Assembly (NCBI GenBank): GCA_036381175.1
Contig: DASVDI010000004.1
Coordinates: 1 to 38,825 of the forward strand
Direction of reading: 5' to 3'
Length of the DNA stretch: 38,825 nt
Origin: JAJUFS01 sp036381175
GTDB lineage: Bacteria; Pseudomonadota; Gammaproteobacteria; Natronospirales; JAJUFS01
How positions within the stretch are numbered: position 1 is the first letter of the stretch; each line of letters opens with the position of its first letter. Positions 30,762-38,825 of this stretch are shown here, in pieces. The notes beneath the pieces were generated by a model that worked only from the letters and a program-made list of their open reading frames with translations, was not told where the DNA came from and made no database searches. Made by a program: the position numbers and the translations under genes.

Positions 30762-31697
30762 ATGACTGCCCTGATCTGCGGCTCGCTCGCCTACGACAAC
30801 ATCATGCTCTTCGACGGGCATTTCAAGGACCACATCCTGCCGGACAAGGTCCACATCCTGAATGTCGCGTTTCTCGTGCCGCAATTGCGCCGCGAGTTCG
30901 GCGGCTGTGCTGGCAACATCGCGTACAACCTGAAACTGCTCGGCGGCGACGGTCGCGCGATGGGTACGGTCGGTCATGATTTCGATGCCTACGCCGAATG
31001 GCTGGATGCACAAGGCATCGTGCGCGATTACATCCGCCGGCTGCCGGATGAATTCACCGCGCAGGCCTACATCACGACGGACAAGGACGACAACCAGATC
31101 ACGGCGTTCCATCCCGGCGCGATGAATTCCGCGCACCTCAACAAGGTGCCGACGGATAACGGCATCACGATCGGCATCGTCGCGCCCGATGGCCGCCAGG
31201 GCATGCTTGATCACGCGCGCCAGTTCGCGGATGCGAACATTCCGTTCATTTTCGATCCCGGCCAGGGCATGCCGATGTTCAATGGCGAGGAGTTGCTGGA
31301 GTTCGTCGAACTCGCCACCTGGGTTGCCGTGAACGATTACGAGTCCGAGATGCTGGCGAAACGTACGGGACTTGCGCCCGCCGAAATCGCGAAACGCGTC
31401 AAGGCATTGATCGTGACGCGCGGCGCCAAGGGCTCGGCGATTTACCATGATGGCAAGCGCACGGAGATTGAATGCGTTGCCGCAAAAGAGCTGCGCGATC
31501 CGACTGGCTGCGGTGACGCTTATCGCGCCGGTTTGCTGTACGGTCTGATGAAGGATTTCGATTGGCAGACCACTGGAAATATCGCCTCGCTGATGGGCTC
31601 GATAAAGATTTCGCACAACGGAACGCAGAACCACACGTTCACACCGGATGAATTCCGGCAGCAATTCAAGCAGGCTTTCGGGTACGATTTTTCGTGA
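30762..31697 (+). CDS. PfkB-family sugar/nucleoside kinase
   Basis: A 311-residue ribokinase-fold kinase. The N-terminal signature GGCAGNIAYNLKLLGG and the C-terminal signature DPTGCGDAYRAGLLYG are clear; the Asp in the second (GCGDAY) is the catalytic base. The overall sequence resembles the bacterial adenosine-kinase-like branch, with a short lid region, but sugar kinases cannot be excluded. ATG 30762 has AAAGGA upstream. It stands after dgkA and before rnk on the same strand, with no terminator between. Confidence 0.9.
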   Translation: MTALICGSLAYDNIMLFDGHFKDHILPDKVHILNVAFLVPQLRREFGGCAGNIAYNLKLLGGDGRAMGTVGHDFDAYAEWLDAQGIVRDYIRRLPDEFTAQAYITTDKDDNQITAFHPGAMNSAHLNKVPTDNGITIGIVAPDGRQGMLDHARQFADANIPFIFDPGQGMPMFNGEELLEFVELATWVAVNDYESEMLAKRTGLAPAEIAKRVKALIVTRGAKGSAIYHDGKRTEIECVAAKELRDPTGCGDAYRAGLLYGLMKDFDWQTTGNIASLMGSIKISHNGTQNHTFTPDEFRQQFKQAFGYDFS

Positions 31698-31738
31698 ACC
31701 GGGTTTCTTGTTAACGTTTTTCTTGCAGGAGATGCATG

Positions 31739-32152
31739 ATGAGCACCGCATTGCCGCCGATCACCTTGTCCACCCTGGATGTCGAGCGTCTTGAACGCCT
31801 GCTGGAGGACAAGGCCTTCCAGGATTTTCCGGGTCGTGAGCAGATCGAGGCGGAGATCGATCGCGCGAACGTGGTGGATTCGAAGGACATTCCGGACGGC
31901 GTGGTCACGATGAATTCGCGCGTGCGCTTCATTGATGAAGACAGCGGCCGCGAATTCGAACTCGAGCTCGTGTATCCGCGCGATGCCGGTGGCGAAGGCC
32001 GCGTGTCGGTGTTCGCGCCGGTCGGCAGCGCGCTGCTGGGCCTTGCGATCGGCCAAAGCATCAACTGGCCGCTGCCGGGCGGACGCACAGGAAAACTGCG
32101 TATTGTTGATGTCGTTTATCAACCGGAAGCGGCGGGCGATTATTTTCGTTGA
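31739..32152 (+). CDS. rnk: Rnk, regulator of nucleoside diphosphate kinase (GreA/B-like)
   Basis: A 137-residue Rnk protein. It has an N-terminal helical coil (STLDVERLERLLEDKAFQDF) and a C-terminal FKBP-like GreA/GreB domain (VRFIDEDSGREFELELVYPRDAG, VSVFAPVGSALLGLAIGQSINWPLPGG). Rnk binds RNA polymerase through this domain but has a short coil and does not stimulate transcript cleavage as GreA does. Two adjacent ATGs occur; I prefer 31739 for its seven-base distance from GGAG over 31736 (four bases). It ends 17 bases before the protease start and may be cotranscribed with it. Confidence 0.92.
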   Translation: MSTALPPITLSTLDVERLERLLEDKAFQDFPGREQIEAEIDRANVVDSKDIPDGVVTMNSRVRFIDEDSGREFELELVYPRDAGGEGRVSVFAPVGSALLGLAIGQSINWPLPGGRTGKLRIVDVVYQPEAAGDYFR

Positions 32153-32169
32153 GGCCGGATGAGAAGCGC

Positions 32170-35001
32170 ATGAAGAAAAACCGCATCAGGAATCTCGCTG
32201 TCGCACTGATGGCGCTGGCGTTCACCGCGAGCAATGGCGTGTCTGCGGCCGAAGCGCGCGAAGACTGGGCGGAAACAATCGCGGAAGTCGCGCCTTCGAT
32301 CGTCAGCATTCACGTCAACGCCGTGCGCGCCTTCGATACGGAATGGAATTCTTCATCGCAGGCTACCGGCTTCGTGGTCGATGCGAAGAACGGCATCATT
32401 CTCACGAATCGTCACGTCGTGCAGCCAGGCCCGGTGACCGCCGAAGCGGTGTTTCGCAATCATGAAGAAGTTACGTTGCGACCGGTGTATCGCGATCCCG
32501 TGCACGACTTCGGTTTCTATCGTTACGATCCCGCCGAACTGCGCTATATCGAACCGCAAAGCATCGACTTGCGTCCGGAGAAAGCGACGGTAGGCCGCGA
32601 GATTCGTGTCATCGGCAATGATGCCGGTGAGCAGTTGTCCATTCTCTCCGGCACGCTGGCGCGCCTTGACCGCGACGCACCGTATTACGGTCGCGGCAAC
32701 TACAACGACTTCAACACCTTTTATATACAGGCGGCGTCCGGCACGTCAGGCGGTTCATCCGGTTCGCCGGTGATCGACATCAACGGCGACGCCGTTGCGT
32801 TGAACGCGGCTGGCAGCGTGGAAGCGGCATCGAGTTTCTTCCTGCCGCTGGATCGTGTCGTGCGCGCGCTCGAATACGTGCAGCGTGGCGAAGTGCCGCC
32901 GCGCGGCACGCTTGAAACGACGTTCGTGCATGAACCGTTCGATGAACTGCGACGGCTCGGCCTCGGCGAGAACACCGAACGCCGTGTTCGCGAGGCGCGT
33001 GAAAGCGAGACGGGCATGCTCGTGGTTTCCGAGGTCCTGCCGGGCGGCGCGGCGAACGATCTCCTGCAACCGGGCGACATCCTGCTGCGTGTGAACGGCG
33101 AACTGGTGACGCGCTTCGCGAAACTTGAAAGCATCATCGATGACAACGTGGGCAAGGTGCTCGCACTGGATATCGAACGTGGCGGCAAGCCGCTGTCACT
33201 GGAAATTTCCGTCACCGATCTGCATTCCATCACGCCCGACGAGTACGTCGAATTCGGCGGTGGCGTCGTGCACGATCTTTCCTACCAGCAGGCGCGGCAT
33301 CTTCACCGTCCGCAAACCGGTGTGTACATCGCCAACGCCGGTTACGTTCTCAACCGCAGCGGCATTTCGCGCGGCGCGGTAATTGTCGGTTTCAACGGCG
33401 AGGAAATCTTCAACCTGCAGCAGTTCCGCGAAAAACTCATGACGCTCAAGCAGGGCGAGCGCGCGCGGCTGCGATTCTTCAATTTCGAGGAACCACGCCG
33501 CGAAGTGCTTGGCTTGTTGACCATGGACTGGCGCTGGTTTCCGGCGAACCATTGCCAGCGAAACGATGACACCGGCTTCTGGGATTGCGACGCGCTCACG
33601 CCACGCGAAAACGGCGCGACGCGCGAGCCCGCAACCGCGGATTTCCCCGATTACGACGATCCCCGCATGAATATCATCGCGCGCTCGGTGGCGTTCGTGC
33701 AGTTCGATATGCCGTATCTCATCGACGGCGTCAGTGCGCCGAATTATTTCGGTACGGCGTTGATCGTCGATCACGAGGCCGGGCTCGCGGTTGCCGACCG
33801 CAACACCGTGCCGGTTTCCATGGGCGACGCGCGCCTGACGTTTGCCGGTTCCGTGGAAATTCCCGCGCGCGTGGTTTACGTGCATCCGCTGCATAACCTT
33901 GTCGTGCTCAAGTACGATCCCGCGCTGTTGGGCGACACGCCCGTCGAAGCCGCGCCGTTGTATCCCGTCGAACCGGAGTCAGGCGAAGAATTGTGGGTGA
34001 TCGGCTTCCAGCCGGATCAGACCCTTCAATCGCGTTCAAGTCGCATGCAAGCGATCGAACCATTGCGCCTGCCACTGTCCAGCACATTCCGTTTCCGCGA
34101 TGCGAATCTCGAAACCTTCCGGCTTGAAGATCCCGTTACGGGCGACGGCGTGCTTGTCGACGAAAAAGGTCGCGTGCGCGGGCTGTGGTCGAGCTTCGCC
34201 TACCAGGGTGGCCGGCAACTCGGGCAGTTGTATTCCGGCATGCCGGCGCATTACGTGCAGGAAATCCTGCGGCTTGCGAGCGGCGAGTCGATGCTCCGTT
34301 CGCTGGAAACGGAATTTTTCTTCATGCCGCTTTCCTCCGCGCGCAAGCTCGGCTTGCCGCAGGAATGGGCCGAGCGGCTGGAAGATCTTTCACCGCGCGA
34401 GCGGCGCGTGCTCGCCGTTGAACGCGTCGTTGCCGGCTCGCCCGCGGAACAGTTGTTGCTTGAAGGTGACCTGTTGCTCGCGATTGATGGCGAGGCGGTT
34501 GTGGATTTCCGCGCGGTTGAAAATGCCACGCAGAAACCCGTCGTGGAGTTGACCATCCTGCGCGATTCGAAAGTGCAGCAGCTTGATGTTGCAACCGTCG
34601 TGCTCGACGGCGAAGACACCAGCCGCATGCTCATGTGGGCCGGCGCGCAATTGCACAACCCGCATCGCGCGGTCGCCGCGCAACGCGGCATACCGCGCGA
34701 AGGCGTGTTCGTCGCGTACTTCGGATTCGGCTCGCCCGCGAGCCGTTACGGCTTGACGCCAGGACGGCGCATCGTCGAAGTCGATGGCAAAGCAACACCC
34801 GATCTCGATGCATTCATCGATGCCGTACGCAACAAGGATCACCGCGATCCCGTGCGCCTTAAGACCGTACTTTGGGACGGCAGCGTCGAAATCATCACGC
34901 TCAAGACCGATCTGCGTTACTGGCCGACGTATGAAATCCATCGCACTGATAACGGCTGGGAGCGAAAGGAGCTCGAAAGTCTTGTGGCCGCGGACGAGTG
35001 A
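32170..35001 (+). CDS. Periplasmic Nma111-like tandem HtrA protease with PDZ domains
   Basis: A 943-residue protein with a signal peptide (NLAVALMALAFTASNGVSAA). The first trypsin-like domain has the full triad: H82 in LTNRHVV, D113 in DPVHDFGFYRYD and S197 in GTSGGSSGSPV. A PDZ domain (about 275-345) follows, then a second protease-like domain (about 490-700) with no recognisable triad, then at least one further PDZ-like domain near the end (VVAGSPAEQLLLEGDLLLAIDG and YGLTPGRRIVEVDG). This layout, and TNRHVV / HDFGF / SGGSSGSPV, match the fungal Nma111/Ynm3 family rather than ordinary DegP. Substrates are unknown; envelope protein quality control is a reasonable guess. Confidence 0.88.
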   Translation: MKKNRIRNLAVALMALAFTASNGVSAAEAREDWAETIAEVAPSIVSIHVNAVRAFDTEWNSSSQATGFVVDAKNGIILTNRHVVQPGPVTAEAVFRNHEEVTLRPVYRDPVHDFGFYRYDPAELRYIEPQSIDLRPEKATVGREIRVIGNDAGEQLSILSGTLARLDRDAPYYGRGNYNDFNTFYIQAASGTSGGSSGSPVIDINGDAVALNAAGSVEAASSFFLPLDRVVRALEYVQRGEVPPRGTLETTFVHEPFDELRRLGLGENTERRVREARESETGMLVVSEVLPGGAANDLLQPGDILLRVNGELVTRFAKLESIIDDNVGKVLALDIERGGKPLSLEISVTDLHSITPDEYVEFGGGVVHDLSYQQARHLHRPQTGVYIANAGYVLNRSGISRGAVIVGFNGEEIFNLQQFREKLMTLKQGERARLRFFNFEEPRREVLGLLTMDWRWFPANHCQRNDDTGFWDCDALTPRENGATREPATADFPDYDDPRMNIIARSVAFVQFDMPYLIDGVSAPNYFGTALIVDHEAGLAVADRNTVPVSMGDARLTFAGSVEIPARVVYVHPLHNLVVLKYDPALLGDTPVEAAPLYPVEPESGEELWVIGFQPDQTLQSRSSRMQAIEPLRLPLSSTFRFRDANLETFRLEDPVTGDGVLVDEKGRVRGLWSSFAYQGGRQLGQLYSGMPAHYVQEILRLASGESMLRSLETEFFFMPLSSARKLGLPQEWAERLEDLSPRERRVLAVERVVAGSPAEQLLLEGDLLLAIDGEAVVDFRAVENATQKPVVELTILRDSKVQQLDVATVVLDGEDTSRMLMWAGAQLHNPHRAVAAQRGIPREGVFVAYFGFGSPASRYGLTPGRRIVEVDGKATPDLDAFIDAVRNKDHRDPVRLKTVLWDGSVEIITLKTDLRYWPTYEIHRTDNGWERKELESLVAADE

Positions 35002-35021
35002 AAGGCGTTGAGATGATTTAA

Positions 35022-35052
35022 AAGAAAAGGCCCGCGTCAGCGGGCTTTTTTA
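35022..35052 (+). terminator. Intrinsic terminator after the Nma111-like gene
   Basis: GCCCGC (35030-35035) pairs with GCGGGC (35040-35045) around GTCA, followed by six T. An A-rich tract precedes the stem. Confidence 0.88.
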
Positions 35053-35412
35053 TTTGCAGGAAGTGGAAAGAGCCTTGGTCGATCAAACGACGACCAATCG
35101 CCAGATCGTTTTCATTGGGTTCACCAGCCACGCGTGAATCATTTTTGCTTGGGGGATTTGCGTCTACCAATATCCTGCTGAATTTTATTCATCGATTAAA
35201 TTTCAGGGTCGTCCGGATAGCGGAAAGCGAGGAAAAGCGTAGATTTATCAATGCCTTTCGAGGCACGAGGATTCAGAACCTTCGTGGAAGCCAGATCGAC
35301 TGCTTTGTCGGGTGGGGGCGAATACAACACCCTCTGGGGAATAAGCTCGCCGTGCTTCCATGCGGTTTCTGAACCACCCGACACCTTAAAAAGTGTAATT
35401 CAGGAGATCATC
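35053..35412. other. Intergenic region, lower GC, no assigned gene
   Basis: The stretch is more AT-rich than its neighbours at 35090-35230. Two frames stay open, 35115-35372 on the plus strand and 35196-35384 on the minus strand (62 residues, ending in FLAFRYPDDPEI). Neither has a good ribosome site or a family I recognise. The final bases contain CAGGAG, the ribosome site of the next gene. Confidence 0.5.
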
Positions 35413-35760
35413 ATGGAAGACATCCACAACACCTACCACATCCCCAACGGCTTTCACCCCTTCACTTGCATGGACACCATTCGCGGTTTGACCGACGCGA
35501 TCCATCGCTACATGAACGAAGGCCCGGGAACGGAACTCAATCCCTCTCGCGCTGACCAGGGCGGACTTGTTGCACTCATCGACCAGCTCCAGCGTCACGT
35601 GCACCAGCTTCACGCGTGGTTTATCGAAATCGAAAATTCGACGTCGCTTGAGTTGCCACTCACGGATACCGATTTCAAAGCGCTGCAGTTGAAGTACGCT
35701 GGCAAGAATGAAATCAAGGAGCCGCCACCACCGCTTTACATGGTTCGATCAATCACTTGA
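35413..35760 (+). CDS. Small unknown protein with PPPPLYMVRS tail
   Basis: A 115-residue protein that I do not recognise. It contains MDTIRGLTDAIHRYMNEG, a central helix LVALIDQLQRHVHQLHAWF, SLELPLTD and the C-terminal KEPPPPLYMVRSIT. The same landmarks in the same order occur in the 99-residue protein at 9667-9966, so they look like members of one small family. There is no signal peptide or membrane helix. The start ATG 35413 has CAGGAG at ideal spacing; the open frame extends upstream to 35251 but without a ribosome site. An intrinsic terminator follows directly. Confidence 0.82.
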   Translation: MEDIHNTYHIPNGFHPFTCMDTIRGLTDAIHRYMNEGPGTELNPSRADQGGLVALIDQLQRHVHQLHAWFIEIENSTSLELPLTDTDFKALQLKYAGKNEIKEPPPPLYMVRSIT

Positions 35761-35763
35761 AAC

Positions 35764-35791
35764 AAAAAGCCCCGCGATGCGGGGCTTTTTT
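35764..35791. terminator. Bidirectional terminator after small gene
   Basis: GCCCCGC (35769-35775) and GCGGGGC (35779-35785) pair around GAT, with an A run before and a T run after. It ends the small gene on the plus strand and the zinc-finger/TPR gene on the minus strand. Confidence 0.9.
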
Positions 35792-35799
35792 CGATCAGT

Positions 35800-37221
35800 T
35801 CACGCTGTCGCGGATCCGTTCATGACATCAAGCAGCCGATTCACGCGTGGCATCTCCGGATGGTCGGGATGTTTCAAGCGAACCTGCAGAAGCAGTGCGA
35901 TGGCTTTTTCCTTCGCGTCCATTCCCTCGAAGAAGATTCTCGCGACGAGTATCAACGCGCTGACCATATCCGGGTATTCGGGCGCGTTCTTGTGCAGGTG
36001 AAGGATCAGGGCGGCGGCGTCCTTGTGATGGCCTTGTTCGAACCACTGTTCCGCGACTTGGTGACAGGCCGTTGAGTCCTTCGGCACGAAATCGGGGTAG
36101 CGCTTGCGCGTTTGCGCGCAGAAGTTGGCGGCCTTGATCGGCAGTTTCCGCGAAATATAGAAATCGCAGATGCTGTTGGCGTTGCGCCGCGTGGCTTCTT
36201 CGTCACCGCTGTCGGAAACGATGCGGAAATAGAGTTCACGCAGGTCAGCATTCGATTCGTCGACGCCGATGGCCGTGCGCAGTGTTTCGAGCGCCTGCGC
36301 GTGGCGATTCGCGGACGCCATGATGCGTGCGTTTGCGATCGCGCGGCGTGTCATGAACACCTTGTAATCAAGGGTTTCGCCGAAATCTTCATGGCTTGTG
36401 AATCCGAGTACCGCCTGCTTCTCGTAAAGGATGTAACCCATCATCACGTAGGTGACGAACGTGAAATACGCGGAGACAAACATGAACGCCGGGTACAGCG
36501 CCTGCTCCGGCAGCACCGGCGCGAGCATAGGCATGACCAGTGACGGCCCCGCCGCGACGATCATCAGGCAGACCCACAGCAGCAGGTACGTGGGGCCGAT
36601 GCGCAGCATCAGCAGTGCAAGGTCGCGCGGATGCACGGCTTCCGTGACCGAGCCGGTCATGACCAGCAGCATGGTCGACGCGGGAACGGCGAGCAGCACG
36701 AAAAGCATGGCGAAGAAACCGAGCACCGGATCCAGGAAGGCGGCACCGACCACGAACAGGCCGAGCAGGATCATGACCGCAATTTGCTTCAGAAGCAGTT
36801 GCACGGCGTCGGGCTCGAACACATCGGCGAGTTTCGGCGGCACCATGTCGCCATAGCGCACCCGCTCGATGATGTTCAGGCCGTAATGCACCGTGAACAC
36901 GGAAAGCAGCAGCATGCCGATGAGGCCGATCATGGATTGCGGCAGCACCGCGCTGATGGCAGTCATGACAACCAGCGTCACCAGCCCGGCGGTCTTCAGG
37001 GGATGGGTGAAGAAAGCGCCCGCCTGCGTCCAGAACGGTTTGGCGATGTTGGCGCCGCCGAGGTATTTGAGGCCGGAACTGCACAGCGCGCAGTCGGGCA
37101 TTTCGTTCTCGTAGTTTTCCCGGGAACCGGGAACGCAGTCCGGGCACAGCGGCATGCGGCAGCGCTCGCAGCGCCACACGGCCGGTTTCGTGGAATGGAA
37201 CTTGCAGTGCTCCTTGGCCAT
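35800..37221 (-). CDS. Membrane protein with zinc-finger N-terminus and TPR-like C-terminus
   Basis: A 473-residue protein with no family name I can give with confidence. Residues 6-47 hold a B-box-like set of ligands: C6-H9, C18-C21, C26-C29 and C44-C47 pairs. About six transmembrane segments follow between residues 75 and 285. The C-terminal 180 residues are helical repeats resembling tetratricopeptides (HAQALETLRTAIGVDESNADLRELYF, KDAAALILHLHKNAPEYPDM, KEKAIALLLQVRLKHPDHPEM). The start ATG 37221 gives MAKEHCKFHSTKP. A run of 13 G lies four bases upstream on the coding strand, where a Shine-Dalgarno should be. Function is unknown; a membrane-anchored scaffold is possible. Confidence 0.8.
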   Translation of the reverse strand: MAKEHCKFHSTKPAVWRCERCRMPLCPDCVPGSRENYENEMPDCALCSSGLKYLGGANIAKPFWTQAGAFFTHPLKTAGLVTLVVMTAISAVLPQSMIGLIGMLLLSVFTVHYGLNIIERVRYGDMVPPKLADVFEPDAVQLLLKQIAVMILLGLFVVGAAFLDPVLGFFAMLFVLLAVPASTMLLVMTGSVTEAVHPRDLALLMLRIGPTYLLLWVCLMIVAAGPSLVMPMLAPVLPEQALYPAFMFVSAYFTFVTYVMMGYILYEKQAVLGFTSHEDFGETLDYKVFMTRRAIANARIMASANRHAQALETLRTAIGVDESNADLRELYFRIVSDSGDEEATRRNANSICDFYISRKLPIKAANFCAQTRKRYPDFVPKDSTACHQVAEQWFEQGHHKDAAALILHLHKNAPEYPDMVSALILVARIFFEGMDAKEKAIALLLQVRLKHPDHPEMPRVNRLLDVMNGSATA

Positions 37222-37225
37222 CTTT

Positions 37226-37238
37226 CCCCCCCCCCCCC
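37226..37238 (-). repeat. Poly-G tract (13 G) before the zinc-finger/TPR gene
   Basis: Thirteen consecutive C on the plus strand read as G13 on the coding strand. The tract is separated from the ATG by AAAG. It overlaps the expected ribosome-binding position, so a change in length would alter translation-initiation spacing. Confidence 0.93.
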
Positions 37239-37318
37239 TCGCATTTCTGATCTTTTCCCGCTCCGTTGGCGGATGGTTCAAATTATGGCCGTAGCGTTCA
37301 ATAAATGGAACGCGTTCC

Positions 37319-38825
37319 TCACGCGTCCAGGTCTTCCCGTGAGCGGATCGGCGGCGAACAGCTGAAACCGCTGCACACGTAGGCAACGCAGTCGCCGTCC
37401 GGTTCGCGCGCCGCAAGTGTCTCCGGCAGGTCCTGGGCATCGGCGGGAATGGCGAAAACCATGCGATTGAGCCGCGGCGCGCGTTCGAGATCCCGTTGCC
37501 ATTCGCGCATCACATCGGGGGCACCGCGCAGGATCACGGTTTCGCCGGGATGGTTCCACAGCCGCAGCGCTTCCAGCAGCGAGCCGTGCGCGTGCGGCGC
37601 GCGCTGGATGGATTCCCAACCGGCACGCAAACAGCGTTCCGCCGCATCCAGCCACGCCGTCTCGCCGGCCAGATGCGCGAGCCGGATCAGCGCGCCGGCC
37701 GCGATGCCATTACCGGAAGGCATGGCCTCGTCGGCAAAGGGTTTTGGCCGGTGAATGAGATTTTCGTGATCGTGCGCGGTGAAGAAAAAGCCGCCGTTCT
37801 CGCGGTCTTCGAAACGCTCGAGCAGGGAATCGGCGAGTTCGCGTGCAAAGGCGAGATATTCGCTGTGCCAGCGGCATTGCAGCAATTCGAGCAGTGCATC
37901 AAGCAGGTAGGCGTAATCGTCGAGATACGCATTGAAGCGATTGCGGCCGTCCTTGTGGCAGGCGAGTAATCTGCCGTCTTGCCACAGTTCGGCGCGGATG
38001 AACTGGAGTGCGTTGTCAGCGGCTTCAGCGTACTCCGGTTTCTCAAGTCGTCGCGATGCGCGCGCGAGACCGCGAATCATCAGCGCGTTCCAGCTTGCGA
38101 GTATTTTTTCGTCGCGGCCGGGATGTTCACGCTGCTCGCGGATTTCGAAAAGGATTTTCCGCGCGGTGTCGATTTGCGCGCGGATGTCGGCAACGCTGGC
38201 ATTGTGATCTTTCGCGAGCGTGTCGATGTCGCGGTGAATGTTGAGATGCCATTCGCCTTCGAAATTCGGTGCTCCATCGAGGCCGTAGTGTTCGACGACC
38301 AGCGCTTCGAGTGACGGATGCGCGGTAAGCGCCGCATGTATCTGCTCGCGGGTCCAGGCATGAAAGCCGCCTTCACGTCCCGCGGCATCCGCATCCAGTG
38401 AGCTGTAGAAAGCGTCGCCTGGTGCGCGCATGTCGCGGATAGACCAGTCGGCGGTTTCCTCAGCGACGCGGCGGAACATGTCATCTTTTGAAAGACCAAA
38501 TGCGTCCGCGTAAAGCGCGAGCAGCGGGCCGTTGTCGTAAAGCATTTTTTCGAAATGCGGAATGCGCCACGCGGCATCGACGCAATAGCGGAAAAATCCA
38601 CCGCCGATTTGATCGTAAAGTCCGCGTCCCGCCATGCATTTCAGACTGAACAGCGCGAGCCTGCCGGCGGGCGCGTCGTCGGCAAGCTGGCTGTGGCGCA
38701 AAAGGAATTCCAGGTTCGAGGGATGCGGAAATTTCGGCGCGCCGCCGAAGCCGCCGTTGTCCGCATCGAATTCCTGCTCGAGATTGCGGCGGGCTTTCTT
38801 GATCGGTGCGTCGTCCAGCGGCTGG
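37319..38825 (-). CDS. YyaL/DUF255 thioredoxin-domain protein, C-terminal part
   Basis: The frame is open from the right edge (38824) and stops at 37319, so the N-terminal thioredoxin-like domain lies outside the window. About 500 residues are seen. They include GGFGGAPKFPHPSNLEFLLR, then GLYDQIGGGFFRYCVDAAWRIPHFEKMLYDNG, and KILASWNALMIRGLARASR, which are the (alpha/alpha)6-barrel blocks of the YyaL/SSP411 (spermatogenesis-associated 20) family. The catalytic activity of this family is not established. A cysteine pair CSGFSC sits near the C-terminus. No in-frame ATG near 38701 should be taken as a start. Confidence 0.92.
   Translation of the reverse strand, partial: QPLDDAPIKKARRNLEQEFDADNGGFGGAPKFPHPSNLEFLLRHSQLADDAPAGRLALFSLKCMAGRGLYDQIGGGFFRYCVDAAWRIPHFEKMLYDNGPLLALYADAFGLSKDDMFRRVAEETADWSIRDMRAPGDAFYSSLDADAAGREGGFHAWTREQIHAALTAHPSLEALVVEHYGLDGAPNFEGEWHLNIHRDIDTLAKDHNASVADIRAQIDTARKILFEIREQREHPGRDEKILASWNALMIRGLARASRRLEKPEYAEAADNALQFIRAELWQDGRLLACHKDGRNRFNAYLDDYAYLLDALLELLQCRWHSEYLAFARELADSLLERFEDRENGGFFFTAHDHENLIHRPKPFADEAMPSGNGIAAGALIRLAHLAGETAWLDAAERCLRAGWESIQRAPHAHGSLLEALRLWNHPGETVILRGAPDVMREWQRDLERAPRLNRMVFAIPADAQDLPETLAAREPDGDCVAYVCSGFSCSPPIRSREDLDA

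Overview
This window looks like chromosome from a GC-rich gammaproteobacterium. The clues are rplM-rpsI, zapA-ssrS(6S RNA)-fau, ygfB-pepP-ubiH-ubiI, phhA/phhB, rnk and a split glycine dehydrogenase. I cannot place it more finely from sequence alone; an order near Xanthomonadales, Steroidobacterales or Woeseiales would fit. Most of the window is ordinary housekeeping sequence. The accessory-looking parts are a two-partner secretion locus (13.9-24.6 kb) and intergenic spaces packed with palindromic repeats.

Layout. 1-910 (+): the 3' end of rplM, rpsI and a tRNA-Gln(CTG). Behind the tRNA, 891-1290 holds tandem modules that each begin with a copy of the tRNA 3' end and carry a hairpin. 1381-5123 (-): a coiled-coil gene, zapA, 6S RNA, fau (5-formyl-THF cyclo-ligase), an EVE-domain gene, a histone-H1-like Lys/Ala protein, rpiA and a small membrane protein. 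5229-9572 (+): ygfB, pepP and two FAD monooxygenases of ubiquinone synthesis. 9667-11312 (-): a small unknown protein, then phhB and phhA (phenylalanine hydroxylation and pterin recycling). 11544-13322 (-): a DUF885 lipoprotein.

13905-24546 (-), read from high to low coordinates: a TpsB outer-membrane transporter, a 1675-residue TpsA exoprotein, an exported FecR-domain protein, SapC, a sulfotransferase-like protein and a GT1-type glycosyltransferase. Tight spacing within each half suggests one surface-protein secretion and modification locus, but its joint function is inferred. 24939-30272 (+): gcvT, gcvH, gcvPA, tpx and gcvPB, the glycine cleavage system with a thiol peroxidase between the two halves of the P-protein. 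Four different kinds of inverted repeat fill the four gene gaps. Then come dgkA, a PfkB-family kinase, rnk and a large periplasmic protease resembling fungal Nma111 (tandem HtrA). 35413-38825: a small unknown protein related to the one at 9667-9966, a zinc-finger/membrane/TPR protein with a 13-G run just before its start codon, and the C-terminal part of a YyaL/DUF255 protein cut by the window end.
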